DNA from: Crocinitomicaceae bacterium
Lineage (GTDB): Bacteria; Bacteroidota; Bacteroidia; Flavobacteriales_D; Crocinitomicaceae
Direction of reading: 5' to 3'
Length of the DNA stretch: 38,754 nucleotides
Assembly: GCA_030833845.1 (NCBI GenBank)
Contig: JAURGK010000022.1
Span: forward strand, 1-38,754
Shown here: piece by piece, positions 26,544 through 34,313 of the stretch
Position numbering within the stretch: the stretch's first letter is position 1
Layout of the letters: the number at the start of each line of letters is the position of its first letter
The notes under the pieces: generated by a model
Seen by the model: only the letters and a program-made list of their open reading frames with translations
What the model was told of the DNA's origin: nothing
The model's database searches: none
Program-made: the position numbers and the translations under genes

Positions 26544-27719
26544 ATGAAACGCGTTGTTGTTGGGCTTTCGGGAGGGGTTGATTCAAGCGTGGCTGCCTTG
26601 TTACTCAAGGAGCAAGGCTATGAAGTGATTGGCATGTTCATGCGCAACTGGCATGATCAAAGTGTCACGATCTCGGATGAATGCCCCTGGATTGACGATT
26701 CAAATGATGCCTTACTCATCGCCCAACAACTCGGAATCCCTTTTCAGGTCATCGATTTATCCGAGCAGTATAAAGAACGTATTGTAAATTATATGTTCAA
26801 AGAATATCGGGCAGGACGCACTCCAAACCCCGATGTACTTTGCAATCGAGAAATTAAATTTGATGTTTTCTTAAAAGCAGCCTTGGACTTGGGTGCCGAT
26901 TATGTGGCAACGGGCCATTATTGTCAGCGAAGAGAAAACAAGGACAATACTTTTAGCTTGCTTGCAGGTGCCGACCCTAACAAAGATCAGTCTTATTTTT
27001 TGTGTCAGTTGAGTCAAGAACAACTCTCCAAAGCCTTATTTCCAATTGGTCACTTACAAAAAGCAGAAGTTCGAAAATTTGCTGCAGATCACGGACTCAT
27101 CACCGCTGATAAAAAGGATTCTCAAGGGCTTTGTTTTGTTGGAAAAATTGCTTTGCCTACATTTTTACAGCAGCAATTAGCAGCAAAAAAAGGGCCAGTG
27201 CTTGAAGTTTCCCCAACGCTAGAAAAATTTTCAAATTATCATTCACTCGAAGCATCCATTGAAAATATTGAAGCGCTAGCCACGCCTTTTACCTATGATC
27301 CAGAAAATGGCAAAGAGGTAGCTCAACATCAAGGTGCGCATTACTACACCATTGGCCAGCGCAAAGGATTACATATTGGTGGGCGCCCAGAACCAAGCTT
27401 TGTTATTGGTATTGATACCAAACTAAACATCGTATATAGTGGCCAAACTGAAGGGCATCCAGGATTGAATCGCTGGGCTTTAAAATTAGAAGAGCATAGT
27501 ATTTCTTGGGTCAACCCATCCATGATGTCTGCTTTTGAGGGCAACATGGATTGCAAAGTTAGAATACGTTATCGTCAGCCATTACAAGATGCCGTACTGA
27601 TAAAAAATGATAACGGGTACTTTATTCTTTTCAAACAATTACAAAAAGGCATTACTCCGGGACAATTTGCAGCATGGTACTCAGATAATGAATTATTAGG
27701 ATCTGGTGTTATTGCATAA
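26544..27719 (+). CDS. mnmA: tRNA-specific 2-thiouridylase
   Basis: A 391-residue ATP-pyrophosphatase that thiolates U34 of tRNA-Lys, -Glu and -Gln. The PP-loop is GLSGGVDSSVAALLL at the N-terminus. The two catalytic cysteines are C100 in NPDVLCNREIKF and C197 in DSQGLCFVGK, spaced as in E. coli (C102/C199). DYVATGHYCQ near 122 and DQSYFLCQL near 147 are tRNA/ATP-site motifs, and HYYTIGQRKGLHIGG near 268 opens the beta-barrel domain. It is about 20 residues longer than the E. coli protein because of a segment before HYYTIGQ (about 225-262), seen in other Bacteroidota. A bidirectional-looking terminator follows directly. Confidence 0.97.
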   Translation: MKRVVVGLSGGVDSSVAALLLKEQGYEVIGMFMRNWHDQSVTISDECPWIDDSNDALLIAQQLGIPFQVIDLSEQYKERIVNYMFKEYRAGRTPNPDVLCNREIKFDVFLKAALDLGADYVATGHYCQRRENKDNTFSLLAGADPNKDQSYFLCQLSQEQLSKALFPIGHLQKAEVRKFAADHGLITADKKDSQGLCFVGKIALPTFLQQQLAAKKGPVLEVSPTLEKFSNYHSLEASIENIEALATPFTYDPENGKEVAQHQGAHYYTIGQRKGLHIGGRPEPSFVIGIDTKLNIVYSGQTEGHPGLNRWALKLEEHSISWVNPSMMSAFEGNMDCKVRIRYRQPLQDAVLIKNDNGYFILFKQLQKGITPGQFAAWYSDNELLGSGVIA

Positions 27720-27720
27720 A

Positions 27721-27750
27721 AAAAAGGACCTATCAAAGGCCCTTTTTCTT
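27721..27750 (+). terminator. Terminator after mnmA
   Basis: AAAAAGGACC (27721-27730) pairs with GGCCCTTTTT (27738-27747) with one A-C mismatch and a 7-nt loop; a T-rich tail follows. The A/T flanks would also work on the minus strand for the small convergent gene. Confidence 0.75.
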
Positions 27751-27770
27751 GTCTAACTATAAATCAACTA

Positions 27771-27962
27771 TTAGTTGAGGATAAGTGCAAAACCTTGAGG
27801 TTCCGAACTTAACTTTTCTTCAGTAAAACGAATACGGTCTAATAAATCAGCTACTTCAAAAATATTTAATGGACTTTGAACACCTAATTCACGGTGCTGA
27901 TCTAGCTTCAGCTTTGCTTGACGAATCGACTTAGTTCTGAGCGATTGAATGCTTGTGGTCAT
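27771..27962 (-). CDS. Hypothetical 63-residue protein
   Basis: I do not recognise this product. From the ATG at 27962 it is 63 residues, charged and soluble, with two predicted helices: IRQAKLKLDQHRELG and IFEVADLLDRIRFTEEKLSS, joined by a VQSPLN turn, ending in GFALILN. A longer in-frame start at 28025 adds 21 residues rich in Asn/Lys/Trp, over a low-complexity T-rich leader, and is less likely. Small helical proteins of this kind are often antitoxin- or regulator-like but there is no partner gene, so no function is proposed. The reading frame is supported by its clean stop next to the mnmA terminator and by amphipathic helix periodicity; no convincing promoter was found. Confidence 0.5.
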   Translation of the reverse strand: MTTSIQSLRTKSIRQAKLKLDQHRELGVQSPLNIFEVADLLDRIRFTEEKLSSEPQGFALILN

Positions 27963-28176
27963 GGTCTTTGTTTTTTTGTTGTTGTTTTGAAAGCTCTTAC
28001 GCCAAGGATTGTGCCAAGGTTTCAAATTTGGTCTTTTTTTTCACCTAACAAAGTAAATAACATGAATTATCTTTCTGATTAAGAGTGATTTAGATTATTT
28101 GTCAAATCTTTTGATTAATCCACAATTTTCTTTAACTACCACAAAAATTGTTCATAAACCTTATCATAGACATCCT

Positions 28177-28184
28177 TATATTTG
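28177..28184 (+). promoter_or_regulatory. -7 box of the lipoprotein gene, 4 nt before GTG
   Basis: TATATTTG, exact TAnnTTTG match, followed by TAAT and the GTG start. The nearest TTG (28148-28150) is 26 nt upstream, too far for the usual -33 element. Confidence 0.45.
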
Positions 28185-28188
28185 TAAT

Positions 28189-28956
28189 GTGAAATACCTA
28201 TTTTTTATTCTTCCACTATTTTTTTGGTCCTGTAAGGAGGATCCATCAGAACTCATTGAAGAAAATACCGAATCCGGACCCCCTACCAAAGCCAAGCAGT
28301 CCTTACGAGCATATGCTGATCGGATGGTACGAGCCCAATTATCCATACAGGCCAATGAGCAATTCGAAATGAAAATTTATCGTGCTCAATTAGATGAAGA
28401 TGGCATAGAAGATGCTATCATTACAGTAAATCGTCTTGACTTTGCCATGAAAGAAGCCGCCGTTAGCCCCAATGCTGCCAAGCGTGCAGACCTCGGATTT
28501 ATGGGTAATTTCAATTATTTTTTCTTTTTTGATGGAAAATTAGATATGCTCTCCCCTCCTATTGCTATTCCCTCTTCGCCGCTTTTGCCGTTGAATGTTC
28601 AATTTGAAAACATAAGCTCAGAAAAATACAAAGACATTCTCATTGATTTTAGAATACGCAATGCGAGCTACAAAGATTTTTATACCATAAGCAAACATAC
28701 ACCAAGACGTATTTTTCAGTTCAAAAATTTTGATGGATTAGGTACTGATCAAACTGAAGCCTATCATTTTGAATTTGGAGCAGGTACATTTGGACCACAA
28801 AAAAATATTTTTGTAATGGAAGCTAAATTAGAAGAATTGCCCAAAGGAGCAGATAAAAACACCTACATTCCGAAAGTTCAGCCCATCGAAAAGATCAAAT
28901 ACACCTTCTTCTATCTAGAGCAAGAGGGGAAATATGCTACCAAAGACTCAAAATAA
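28189..28956 (+). CDS. Lipoprotein of unknown function with surface-export-like motif
   Basis: A 255-residue protein beginning at GTG 28189 with a short lipoprotein signal peptide (VKYLFFILPLFFWSC) in which the cysteine would be lipidated. An in-frame TTG at 28099 would add 30 residues before the signal and is unlikely. The residues after the cysteine are KED, fitting the K-(D/E)-(D/E) lipoprotein export signal known from Capnocytophaga, so the protein may face the cell exterior. The body has an Asp-rich turn, LDEDGIEDAIITVN near 65-78, like the repeats of VCBS/FG-GAP proteins, and beta-rich stretches (FNYFFFFDGKLDMLSPP, HFEFGAGTFGPQKNIFVME). No named family is recognised. It is monocistronic, between the small orphan and a strong terminator. 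Confidence 0.65.
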   Translation: MKYLFFILPLFFWSCKEDPSELIEENTESGPPTKAKQSLRAYADRMVRAQLSIQANEQFEMKIYRAQLDEDGIEDAIITVNRLDFAMKEAAVSPNAAKRADLGFMGNFNYFFFFDGKLDMLSPPIAIPSSPLLPLNVQFENISSEKYKDILIDFRIRNASYKDFYTISKHTPRRIFQFKNFDGLGTDQTEAYHFEFGAGTFGPQKNIFVMEAKLEELPKGADKNTYIPKVQPIEKIKYTFFYLEQEGKYATKDSK

Positions 28957-28978
28957 GAGCAAGCCAAAATGATGATAT

Positions 28979-29014
28979 AACAATAAGGCGGAGTCTATAC
29001 TCCGCCTTATTGTT
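28979..29014. terminator. Bidirectional terminator between convergent genes
   Basis: AACAATAAGGCGGAGT (28979-28994) and its exact reverse complement (28999-29014) form a perfect 16-bp stem with a CTAT loop, placed between the lipoprotein and TonB-receptor stop codons. Confidence 0.88.
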
Positions 29015-29029
29015 TAATTTGATTTTTTG

Positions 29030-31435
29030 TTAAAAATTACCTCTGAATGTGAGGATAAAATTGCGACCGGGGGCTGAGATGTTTGAAGCAAACATGCGGT
29101 AATTTTGATTGAGTAGATTCTCGCAGGCCCATTGCACACTAAAATTTTTATTGAGGTTGTAGTTGGCTCGCAAATTCAAAGTGTACCAACTTGGCATTCC
29201 CTCAGGTGTTGCATAGCTGAAATTATCCTCACCAGCAAAATTATAATCCTCGAGGTGTTTCCAACCTGAATACATAACAAATCCTTCTAAGCGCAACTTA
29301 TAATTGGGCGAATACTTCACACTCACCTTACCAAAGGCTGGAGCGATATGATCTAAGGGTGTAGTTCCGTTATTTTTAATAATGCGGCCATAGGTATAAT
29401 TAAAACTTGAATACACATTCCATTTAGGAGTAAGCTGTGCATTTAAATAGGCTTCGATACCTTGAACCTTTGCTTTTGAGGCGTTGGTACTTGTGAGCAC
29501 TGCACTTAACTGCCCATCGTAGAACACGCTATCTGAGCCATTAAATGTTCCTTGTTGAACCGTCAAAGCATTGGTGAGCCAAGTTTGGTAGAGGGTTGCG
29601 CCAAGGGAAGCGTGCTTTACAATTTCATATTGTAATCCAAGTTCACCGTTATAGGCATATTCAGCAAGCAAATTTGGATTAGGAACAATCACAGAGCCCG
29701 GCACAGATTCAAAAACTTTCGTGAGGTCATCGACATTCGGTGCTCTAAAAGCACTAGAACCATTGACTACCATGCGCAGCTTAGTTGTAGGCATATAAAT
29801 CAAACCTAAATTTCCATTCAAAGCCAGGTGCTTTTGTTGTATTTGACTAAATGGAAAAGGAAAGAAAGTTTGGTCATTAAACATTGCTGATAATCCTACA
29901 TATGATAGACGTAAACCATCATTGATGATCAATTTATCGGAAACTTCATAGGTATGCGAAGCATACAGCGCAGCCCCTCGCATAGACGAACCTCCATCCG
30001 GATAGCGCGTGTCTAGTGCACTTTGTGCGCCTGTGAAGATATCCTCTGCATAGGCCGTTGAATTCACCAAATTTAAGTAGGCTTCGGCTCCATAGCGAAA
30101 TTCATTGGCGCCCATTTTTTTCATAAAATCCAAATTCATGGAATAAATGTCAAGATTTTCAATTCGATGATTTTTTGTCGATTTATTGAATTTTCTATCT
30201 ATTCGACTCTCTTCAATGCCTTGATAGGCAAAAATAAGACGTGCATTGTCATAACACCTTGTTTGATAATTTAACTCCAGCGTATAAGCCGCCAACAAGC
30301 GAAATTGAGGGCCATAGTACCATTCGGCATATTTTGGAGCTGAACCAGACATTTGAGTGAGACGGTCATAGCGGTCTATGTTGCTTGAATTGGATAATTG
30401 CAAATTCAAGTGATGTATGACACCTTGTTTTTGTTTGTAGCTGAATTTTTGCAGTACATCATATTGATTGTATCCAGAGCCCACTTGAAGGCTACTATCT
30501 GCATTGGTCACCATGCTATCCACACCATTGGTGGTGCTTACATACCAAGGTCGGTAACCTAAATTCCCTATAGCCTCAGAGCGCTTTGATCCTTGACGTA
30601 AATCGCCGAAACTAGCATACGAAATTGAAGTGAGTGAAGCAAAACGTTGATTGGCCACATTTATTTGAGCATTGGCTGCAAAGCCTGCACCCGCCGAAAA
30701 TCCACGTAAGTAGGCCCCGCTCTTTACCAAGTTTTTATCTGTGGTACTAAAAACAGGTTTTTTAGTCTGAAAACTCATCACCCCGCCAATGGCATCTGAT
30801 CCATACATTACTGATCCCGGTCCAAAAACAAGTTCCACTCGATCCATATTAGCTTGATCAAGGGTAAGGCTATTTTGCAGGTGCCCGCCACGGTAAATGG
30901 CATTGTTCATACGCACACCATCTACCACCATCAGGACTTTATTGGTTTCAAATCCACGAATGATGGGGCTGCCACCTCCTAGCTGGCTTTTTTGCACAAA
31001 TACAGATCCGGAGTTCGACAAAACATCAGCCATTGAGGTTTGTTGTTGAAACTGCAATTCGGAGGCCCGAATTACTTGGATTTTTTGCGCAACATCCCTT
31101 CGCTTTTCTAAAGTTCGATTAGCAGAAACTACCGTTTCATTTTCGGTCTGAGTATTGGGTACCAAATACACCTCTACATGGAAAGCAGGTTGTAATCTAG
31201 CTATTTGCAAGACAAAGACCTCGTAATCCGGATGTTCAATGAACACTAAATAAGGGGTTTCTCCTTCTAACTGATAATTGATATTTGATATTTGTTTGAT
31301 AGGGGTTTTAGATTGAAATTTAAGCCCATTGATAGGCTCAAAGGTGTAGGCATCGCGCACTTCAAAAGTATGTTGCGCAAAATTTAGCAAAGGCGCAAAA
31401 AACAGACCTATCAGTATGAGATATATTGATTTCAT
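29030..31435 (-). CDS. TonB-dependent outer-membrane receptor, haem/haemoglobin-receptor-like
   Basis: An 801-residue receptor taking a ligand across the outer membrane with TonB energy. After the signal peptide (MKSIYLILIGLFFAPLLNFAQ) comes a short, degenerate carboxypeptidase-like regulatory domain (about 22-95). The plug covers about 100-235: LSNSGSVFVQKSQLGGGSP, IRGFETNKVLMVVDGVRMNN and VELVFGPGSVMYGSDAIGG. The barrel fills the rest and ends in RNFILTFRGNF with a terminal phenylalanine. The barrel carries FRAP near 562 and NPNL near 582, the two boxes typical of haem/haemoglobin receptors such as HemR and HmuR. However, no histidine lies between them, where HemR has a ligand histidine, so haem is not proven; a metal or other siderophore is possible. 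It sits downstream of a small membrane protein on the same strand, after a structured 107-nt gap. Confidence 0.87.
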   Translation of the reverse strand: MKSIYLILIGLFFAPLLNFAQHTFEVRDAYTFEPINGLKFQSKTPIKQISNINYQLEGETPYLVFIEHPDYEVFVLQIARLQPAFHVEVYLVPNTQTENETVVSANRTLEKRRDVAQKIQVIRASELQFQQQTSMADVLSNSGSVFVQKSQLGGGSPIIRGFETNKVLMVVDGVRMNNAIYRGGHLQNSLTLDQANMDRVELVFGPGSVMYGSDAIGGVMSFQTKKPVFSTTDKNLVKSGAYLRGFSAGAGFAANAQINVANQRFASLTSISYASFGDLRQGSKRSEAIGNLGYRPWYVSTTNGVDSMVTNADSSLQVGSGYNQYDVLQKFSYKQKQGVIHHLNLQLSNSSNIDRYDRLTQMSGSAPKYAEWYYGPQFRLLAAYTLELNYQTRCYDNARLIFAYQGIEESRIDRKFNKSTKNHRIENLDIYSMNLDFMKKMGANEFRYGAEAYLNLVNSTAYAEDIFTGAQSALDTRYPDGGSSMRGAALYASHTYEVSDKLIINDGLRLSYVGLSAMFNDQTFFPFPFSQIQQKHLALNGNLGLIYMPTTKLRMVVNGSSAFRAPNVDDLTKVFESVPGSVIVPNPNLLAEYAYNGELGLQYEIVKHASLGATLYQTWLTNALTVQQGTFNGSDSVFYDGQLSAVLTSTNASKAKVQGIEAYLNAQLTPKWNVYSSFNYTYGRIIKNNGTTPLDHIAPAFGKVSVKYSPNYKLRLEGFVMYSGWKHLEDYNFAGEDNFSYATPEGMPSWYTLNLRANYNLNKNFSVQWACENLLNQNYRMFASNISAPGRNFILTFRGNF

Positions 31436-31439
31436 TTGT

Positions 31440-31553
31440 TTTAGTTTAATTAAAAATATGTTGTATGCAACCTAAATTGAGATAACACTTTTGACTGTAT
31501 TAAAGGTATGATTGACCTAAACAGCGTTAATTATCTCATATAATTAAACTAAA
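31440..31553 (-). promoter_or_regulatory. Nested inverted repeats in the leader of the TonB-receptor gene
   Basis: TTTAGTTTAATTA (31440-31452) has its exact reverse complement at 31541-31553 (13 bp). Inside lies TGAGATAA (31478-31485) against TTATCTCA (31531-31538), and further in CTGT/ACAG and AGGT/ACCT can pair. The RNA would form a long imperfect hairpin ending 4 nt before the ATG. There is no U tract, so it is not a normal terminator. No TAnnTTTG box was seen in the gap. Confidence 0.4.
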
Positions 31554-32077
31554 CTTTGGGGAGGTGGTGCCAAAACAAATAAATGGGGTTGACTTATTTT
31601 TTGGATACAAAATGGTGAAGGCATCTTATTAATTTGGTCAAACCGATTGTAGTTATAAACATAGGTAGAAAGCGGTTCCATGGGTTCTTTGACCAACTTT
31701 AGCCAACCATGGATTGGATGTCCGTCGGGTGCATTGACAAGATTATCTGCCGTTGCATAGGCCAACTTTTCGAATAAAACTGTTTCTTGTTTATCGTCTA
31801 TGCATTTAAAATACCAAAAACCATTTACTTTTTTCTTGTATACCACATCATAAAAACGACCCTTGAGTTTGAATTCATGAGGTTTGATCCAATTGAGCTC
31901 ATGGCTTTCCTTTAAGGTGAATTGAAATCTAATGAGCTGATTTTCAGGAACTGCATGCTTCATGGCTTTTTTAATTTCCTTACGTATCAAGTAGTGCTCC
32001 ACTTCCATAAAAGTAAAGAAGCCAAGCAATTGATAGAGAAAGATTCCCAAAAGACCAACAAGGACGAACTTACGCAC
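31544..32077 (-). CDS. Small membrane-anchored protein upstream of the TonB receptor
   Basis: A 177-residue protein beginning with GTG at 32077. One N-terminal membrane segment (KFVLVGLLGIFLYQLLGFFTFM) is followed by a basic helix (HYLIRKEIKKAMKHAVPENQL) and a beta-rich domain (LIRFQFTLKESHELNWIKPHEFKLKGRFYDVVYKKKVNGFWYFKCIDDKQE). This layout (short anchor, RKEIKK helix, W-x-K-P-x-EF, GxxYDVV, YFKCIDDKQE) resembles small Bacteroidetes proteins I recall next to TonB receptors linked to copper or other metals; that memory is weak and no function is assigned. The C-terminal ~60 residues contain His- and Pro-rich stretches (DGHPIHGW, QPHLFVLAPPP). A TAACTTTG box 4 nt upstream of GTG supports the start. 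The TonB receptor follows on the same strand. Confidence 0.62.
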   Translation of the reverse strand: MRKFVLVGLLGIFLYQLLGFFTFMEVEHYLIRKEIKKAMKHAVPENQLIRFQFTLKESHELNWIKPHEFKLKGRFYDVVYKKKVNGFWYFKCIDDKQETVLFEKLAYATADNLVNAPDGHPIHGWLKLVKEPMEPLSTYVYNYNRFDQINKMPSPFCIQKISQPHLFVLAPPPQSLV

Positions 32078-32081
32078 TTTT

Positions 32082-32110
32082 CAAAGTTAATGCTAAATTT
32101 GCGTTTTCAA
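32082..32110 (-). promoter_or_regulatory. Promoter of the 177-residue membrane protein gene
   Basis: On the minus strand TTG (32110-32108), 18 nt, then TAACTTTG (32089-32082), 4 nt before the GTG start. Both -33 and -7 elements fit. Confidence 0.55.
32094..32101 (+). promoter_or_regulatory. -7 box of the delta-60 repeat protein gene
   Basis: TAAATTTG, exact TAnnTTTG match ending 19 nt before the ATG at 32121. It overlaps the spacer of the divergent promoter, so the two genes may compete for polymerase. Confidence 0.45.
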
Positions 32111-32120
32111 ATCAACGCTT

Positions 32121-34313
32121 ATGAAGATATTTTTATCAATTCTAATTGCTTTTGGCACTTCATTTTATTTTGCTCAAGCGCCTGGGTCTTTGGACCTTTC
32201 CTTTGCAGGAACAGGTTTTGCTAATTACGGACCAGTCTCTAGTACTTTCATGGATAACGCACAAGATGTGGTTACACTTCAAAATGGCAAGATCATTTAT
32301 TGTGGTACCTCCGGGGCTGTTTCAAGCCTTGGAATGGTGGTGGTAAGATTGAATTGTGATGGCAGTATAGACAGCACATTCGGCACCAATGGCTATTACA
32401 TTTACAATTCACCAGGGGGCTCATGCTTTGCCTACGATATGGAATTATTGCCCAATGGACAGTTGCTTGTTGCCGGAGCTTCGAGTATCACTGCAGCCAA
32501 TCCTCAGTTTACGATGCTTAAATTGAACAGTGATGGCACCCTGGATCAATCTTTCGGTGTCAACGGATTCTTCCACAACGACATTGGGTCTAGTGAAGAC
32601 TATGCACGAAAAATTTTGATTCAAAACAATAAAATTATTTTGGTAGGCGAGTCAAAAACACCTGGTTTTACAATCAATAGATTGGCCGTAACCCAGTGTG
32701 ATATGAATGGAGTACTCGATGTTAACTTTGGCACCAACGGCACCACGATATTTCAAAATGCGGCGCTCAATTCTTGTAGAGGATCAAGTGCTGTAATTGG
32801 GAGCAATAACGATATTTTTATTTGTGGCGATGCTTACATCAATAATATTTATTACCCACTACTAGCCAAGGTATCTGCAGCAGGTGTACCGTATGCATCA
32901 TTCGGAAGCAATGGGGTGCTCATTGCTCTGAATTTCAACGCACGCTTTTTTGATATTGAATTTGACGGTTCTAAATTAATCATGGCGGGGCAAAATGGTG
33001 TAGGCCCCTGGGATTTAATCCTGCAAGCAAGAAATGAATCTACAGGAGCTTTGGTTACTACATTTGGCCCAGGAGTATTTCCAAGTACTCCTGGGACCAC
33101 AATTGTTGACGTAGCGGGGATGGATAATTATTACGAATTATTGATTCATCCCGATGGGTCTATCCTTGCATGTGGCACTACAGGTCCGAGTTCTTTTGTA
33201 AGAGATTTTATAATTTCAAAATATTCATCAAATGGTATTTTAGACACAGGATTTGGAACCAATGGACATACCGTTACGGCTATAAGCTCCAGCTGGGACG
33301 ATGCCTACGGTATGGATTTATATGTAGGTAACAAAATTGTGGTTGCTGGATTTGCCAATCCTGGTCCAAATACGCAACATGCCATTGCACGCTATGCCTA
33401 TGGCCCTTCGACCCCCGTATTAGGGTGTACAGATCCGCTTTCTTGTAATTACAATTGTTTGGCAACCATTGATGATGGCAGCTGTTTGTATCCAAATACT
33501 GCTTGCGACGATGGCAACCCACTTACAATCAATGACAGTACAGACGCCAATTGTAATTGTACCGGACAGACCCTAACACTGATATACGGGTGCATGGATC
33601 CTTTTTCATGTAATTACAACCCATTGGCAAATGTAGACGATTCATCGTGTTTGTATCCTGGGCTGTTGTGTGATGATGGCAATCCAAACACCATCAATGA
33701 TTCTATCAACCCTGATTGTATTTGTATTGGCGACATTATAGTATACGGTTGTACAGACCCACTTTCATGTAGCTATAACCCGCTCGCCAATATCGATGAC
33801 GGCAGTTGTCTTTACGCAAATGCTCCTTGCGATGACAACAACCCTGATACCTTCAATGACGTCTTAGACTCTTTGTGCAACTGCGTTGGTACACTATATG
33901 TAAGCGGTTGTATGGATCCAATAGCATGTAATTATAACCCACTTGCCAATACCGATGACAACTCTTGTATTTTGCCCGGAAGCCCTTGCGATGACGGCAA
34001 TGCCATGACCATCAATGATTCCATTGATCTCAATTGTAATTGCGTGGGTATTGATATCACAGGGCTATCCGATTTCAATATAGAATTTTCAATTGTACCC
34101 AATCCGGCCAAAGAATTCATCTCCATTGAAGTGAATACCATAGGCAGCAAAGCATTGAAAATATATGACTTGCAAGGAAAAACCCTTTTGGTTAAGCAAT
34201 TCCAAGGTAAGACCGAGCTTATTGACTGTACGCAGCTAGCAAGTGGTACCTACATCATTGAATTGAGTTATATGGGCGGTAAAAAAATGAAAAAATTGCT
34301 CATTGAGCACTAA
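32121..34313 (+). CDS. Secreted T9SS type A protein with delta-60 repeats and four cysteine-rich repeats
   Basis: A 730-residue exported protein. The signal peptide (MKIFLSILIAFGTSFYFAQ) is followed at about 20-430 by several delta-60 (TIGR02608-like) repeats, each with a LxNGKIIxxG...RLNxDGxxDxxFGxNG pattern (e.g. LNSDGTLDQSFGVNGF), which probably form a beta-propeller. Residues 435 to about 647 hold four ~53-residue repeats beginning GC(T/M)DP with six or more cysteines each. The last ~80 residues are a T9SS type A sorting domain: IVPNPAKEFISIEV, LKIYDLQGKTLL, CTQLASGTYIIEL, and a lysine-rich end. Export through the T9SS and attachment to or release from the cell surface is expected. The function is unknown. 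The stop overlaps the next start by one base (TAATG). Confidence 0.87.
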   Translation: MKIFLSILIAFGTSFYFAQAPGSLDLSFAGTGFANYGPVSSTFMDNAQDVVTLQNGKIIYCGTSGAVSSLGMVVVRLNCDGSIDSTFGTNGYYIYNSPGGSCFAYDMELLPNGQLLVAGASSITAANPQFTMLKLNSDGTLDQSFGVNGFFHNDIGSSEDYARKILIQNNKIILVGESKTPGFTINRLAVTQCDMNGVLDVNFGTNGTTIFQNAALNSCRGSSAVIGSNNDIFICGDAYINNIYYPLLAKVSAAGVPYASFGSNGVLIALNFNARFFDIEFDGSKLIMAGQNGVGPWDLILQARNESTGALVTTFGPGVFPSTPGTTIVDVAGMDNYYELLIHPDGSILACGTTGPSSFVRDFIISKYSSNGILDTGFGTNGHTVTAISSSWDDAYGMDLYVGNKIVVAGFANPGPNTQHAIARYAYGPSTPVLGCTDPLSCNYNCLATIDDGSCLYPNTACDDGNPLTINDSTDANCNCTGQTLTLIYGCMDPFSCNYNPLANVDDSSCLYPGLLCDDGNPNTINDSINPDCICIGDIIVYGCTDPLSCSYNPLANIDDGSCLYANAPCDDNNPDTFNDVLDSLCNCVGTLYVSGCMDPIACNYNPLANTDDNSCILPGSPCDDGNAMTINDSIDLNCNCVGIDITGLSDFNIEFSIVPNPAKEFISIEVNTIGSKALKIYDLQGKTLLVKQFQGKTELIDCTQLASGTYIIELSYMGGKKMKKLLIEH
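33423..34055 (+). repeat. Four tandem cysteine-rich protein repeats (159-165 bp)
   Basis: Units start at 33423, 33588, 33747 and 33906. Each encodes GC-(T/M)-DP-x-(S/A)-C-(N/S)-YN, then A-x-x-DD-x-SC, then P-CDD-x-NP-x-T-x-ND and CNC-x-G. Spacing is 165, 159 and 159 bp; amino-acid identity is high but DNA has diverged, so the copies are not recent duplicates. Confidence 0.9.

Noticed and set aside
28001..28019. Two GCCAAGG copies at 12-bp spacing as an operator
   Set aside because: Only two short copies and no clear link to a promoter.
31440..31553. Cobalamin riboswitch before the TonB receptor
   Set aside because: The gap is only 107 nt and holds no B12-box-like conserved core; only inverted repeats are seen.
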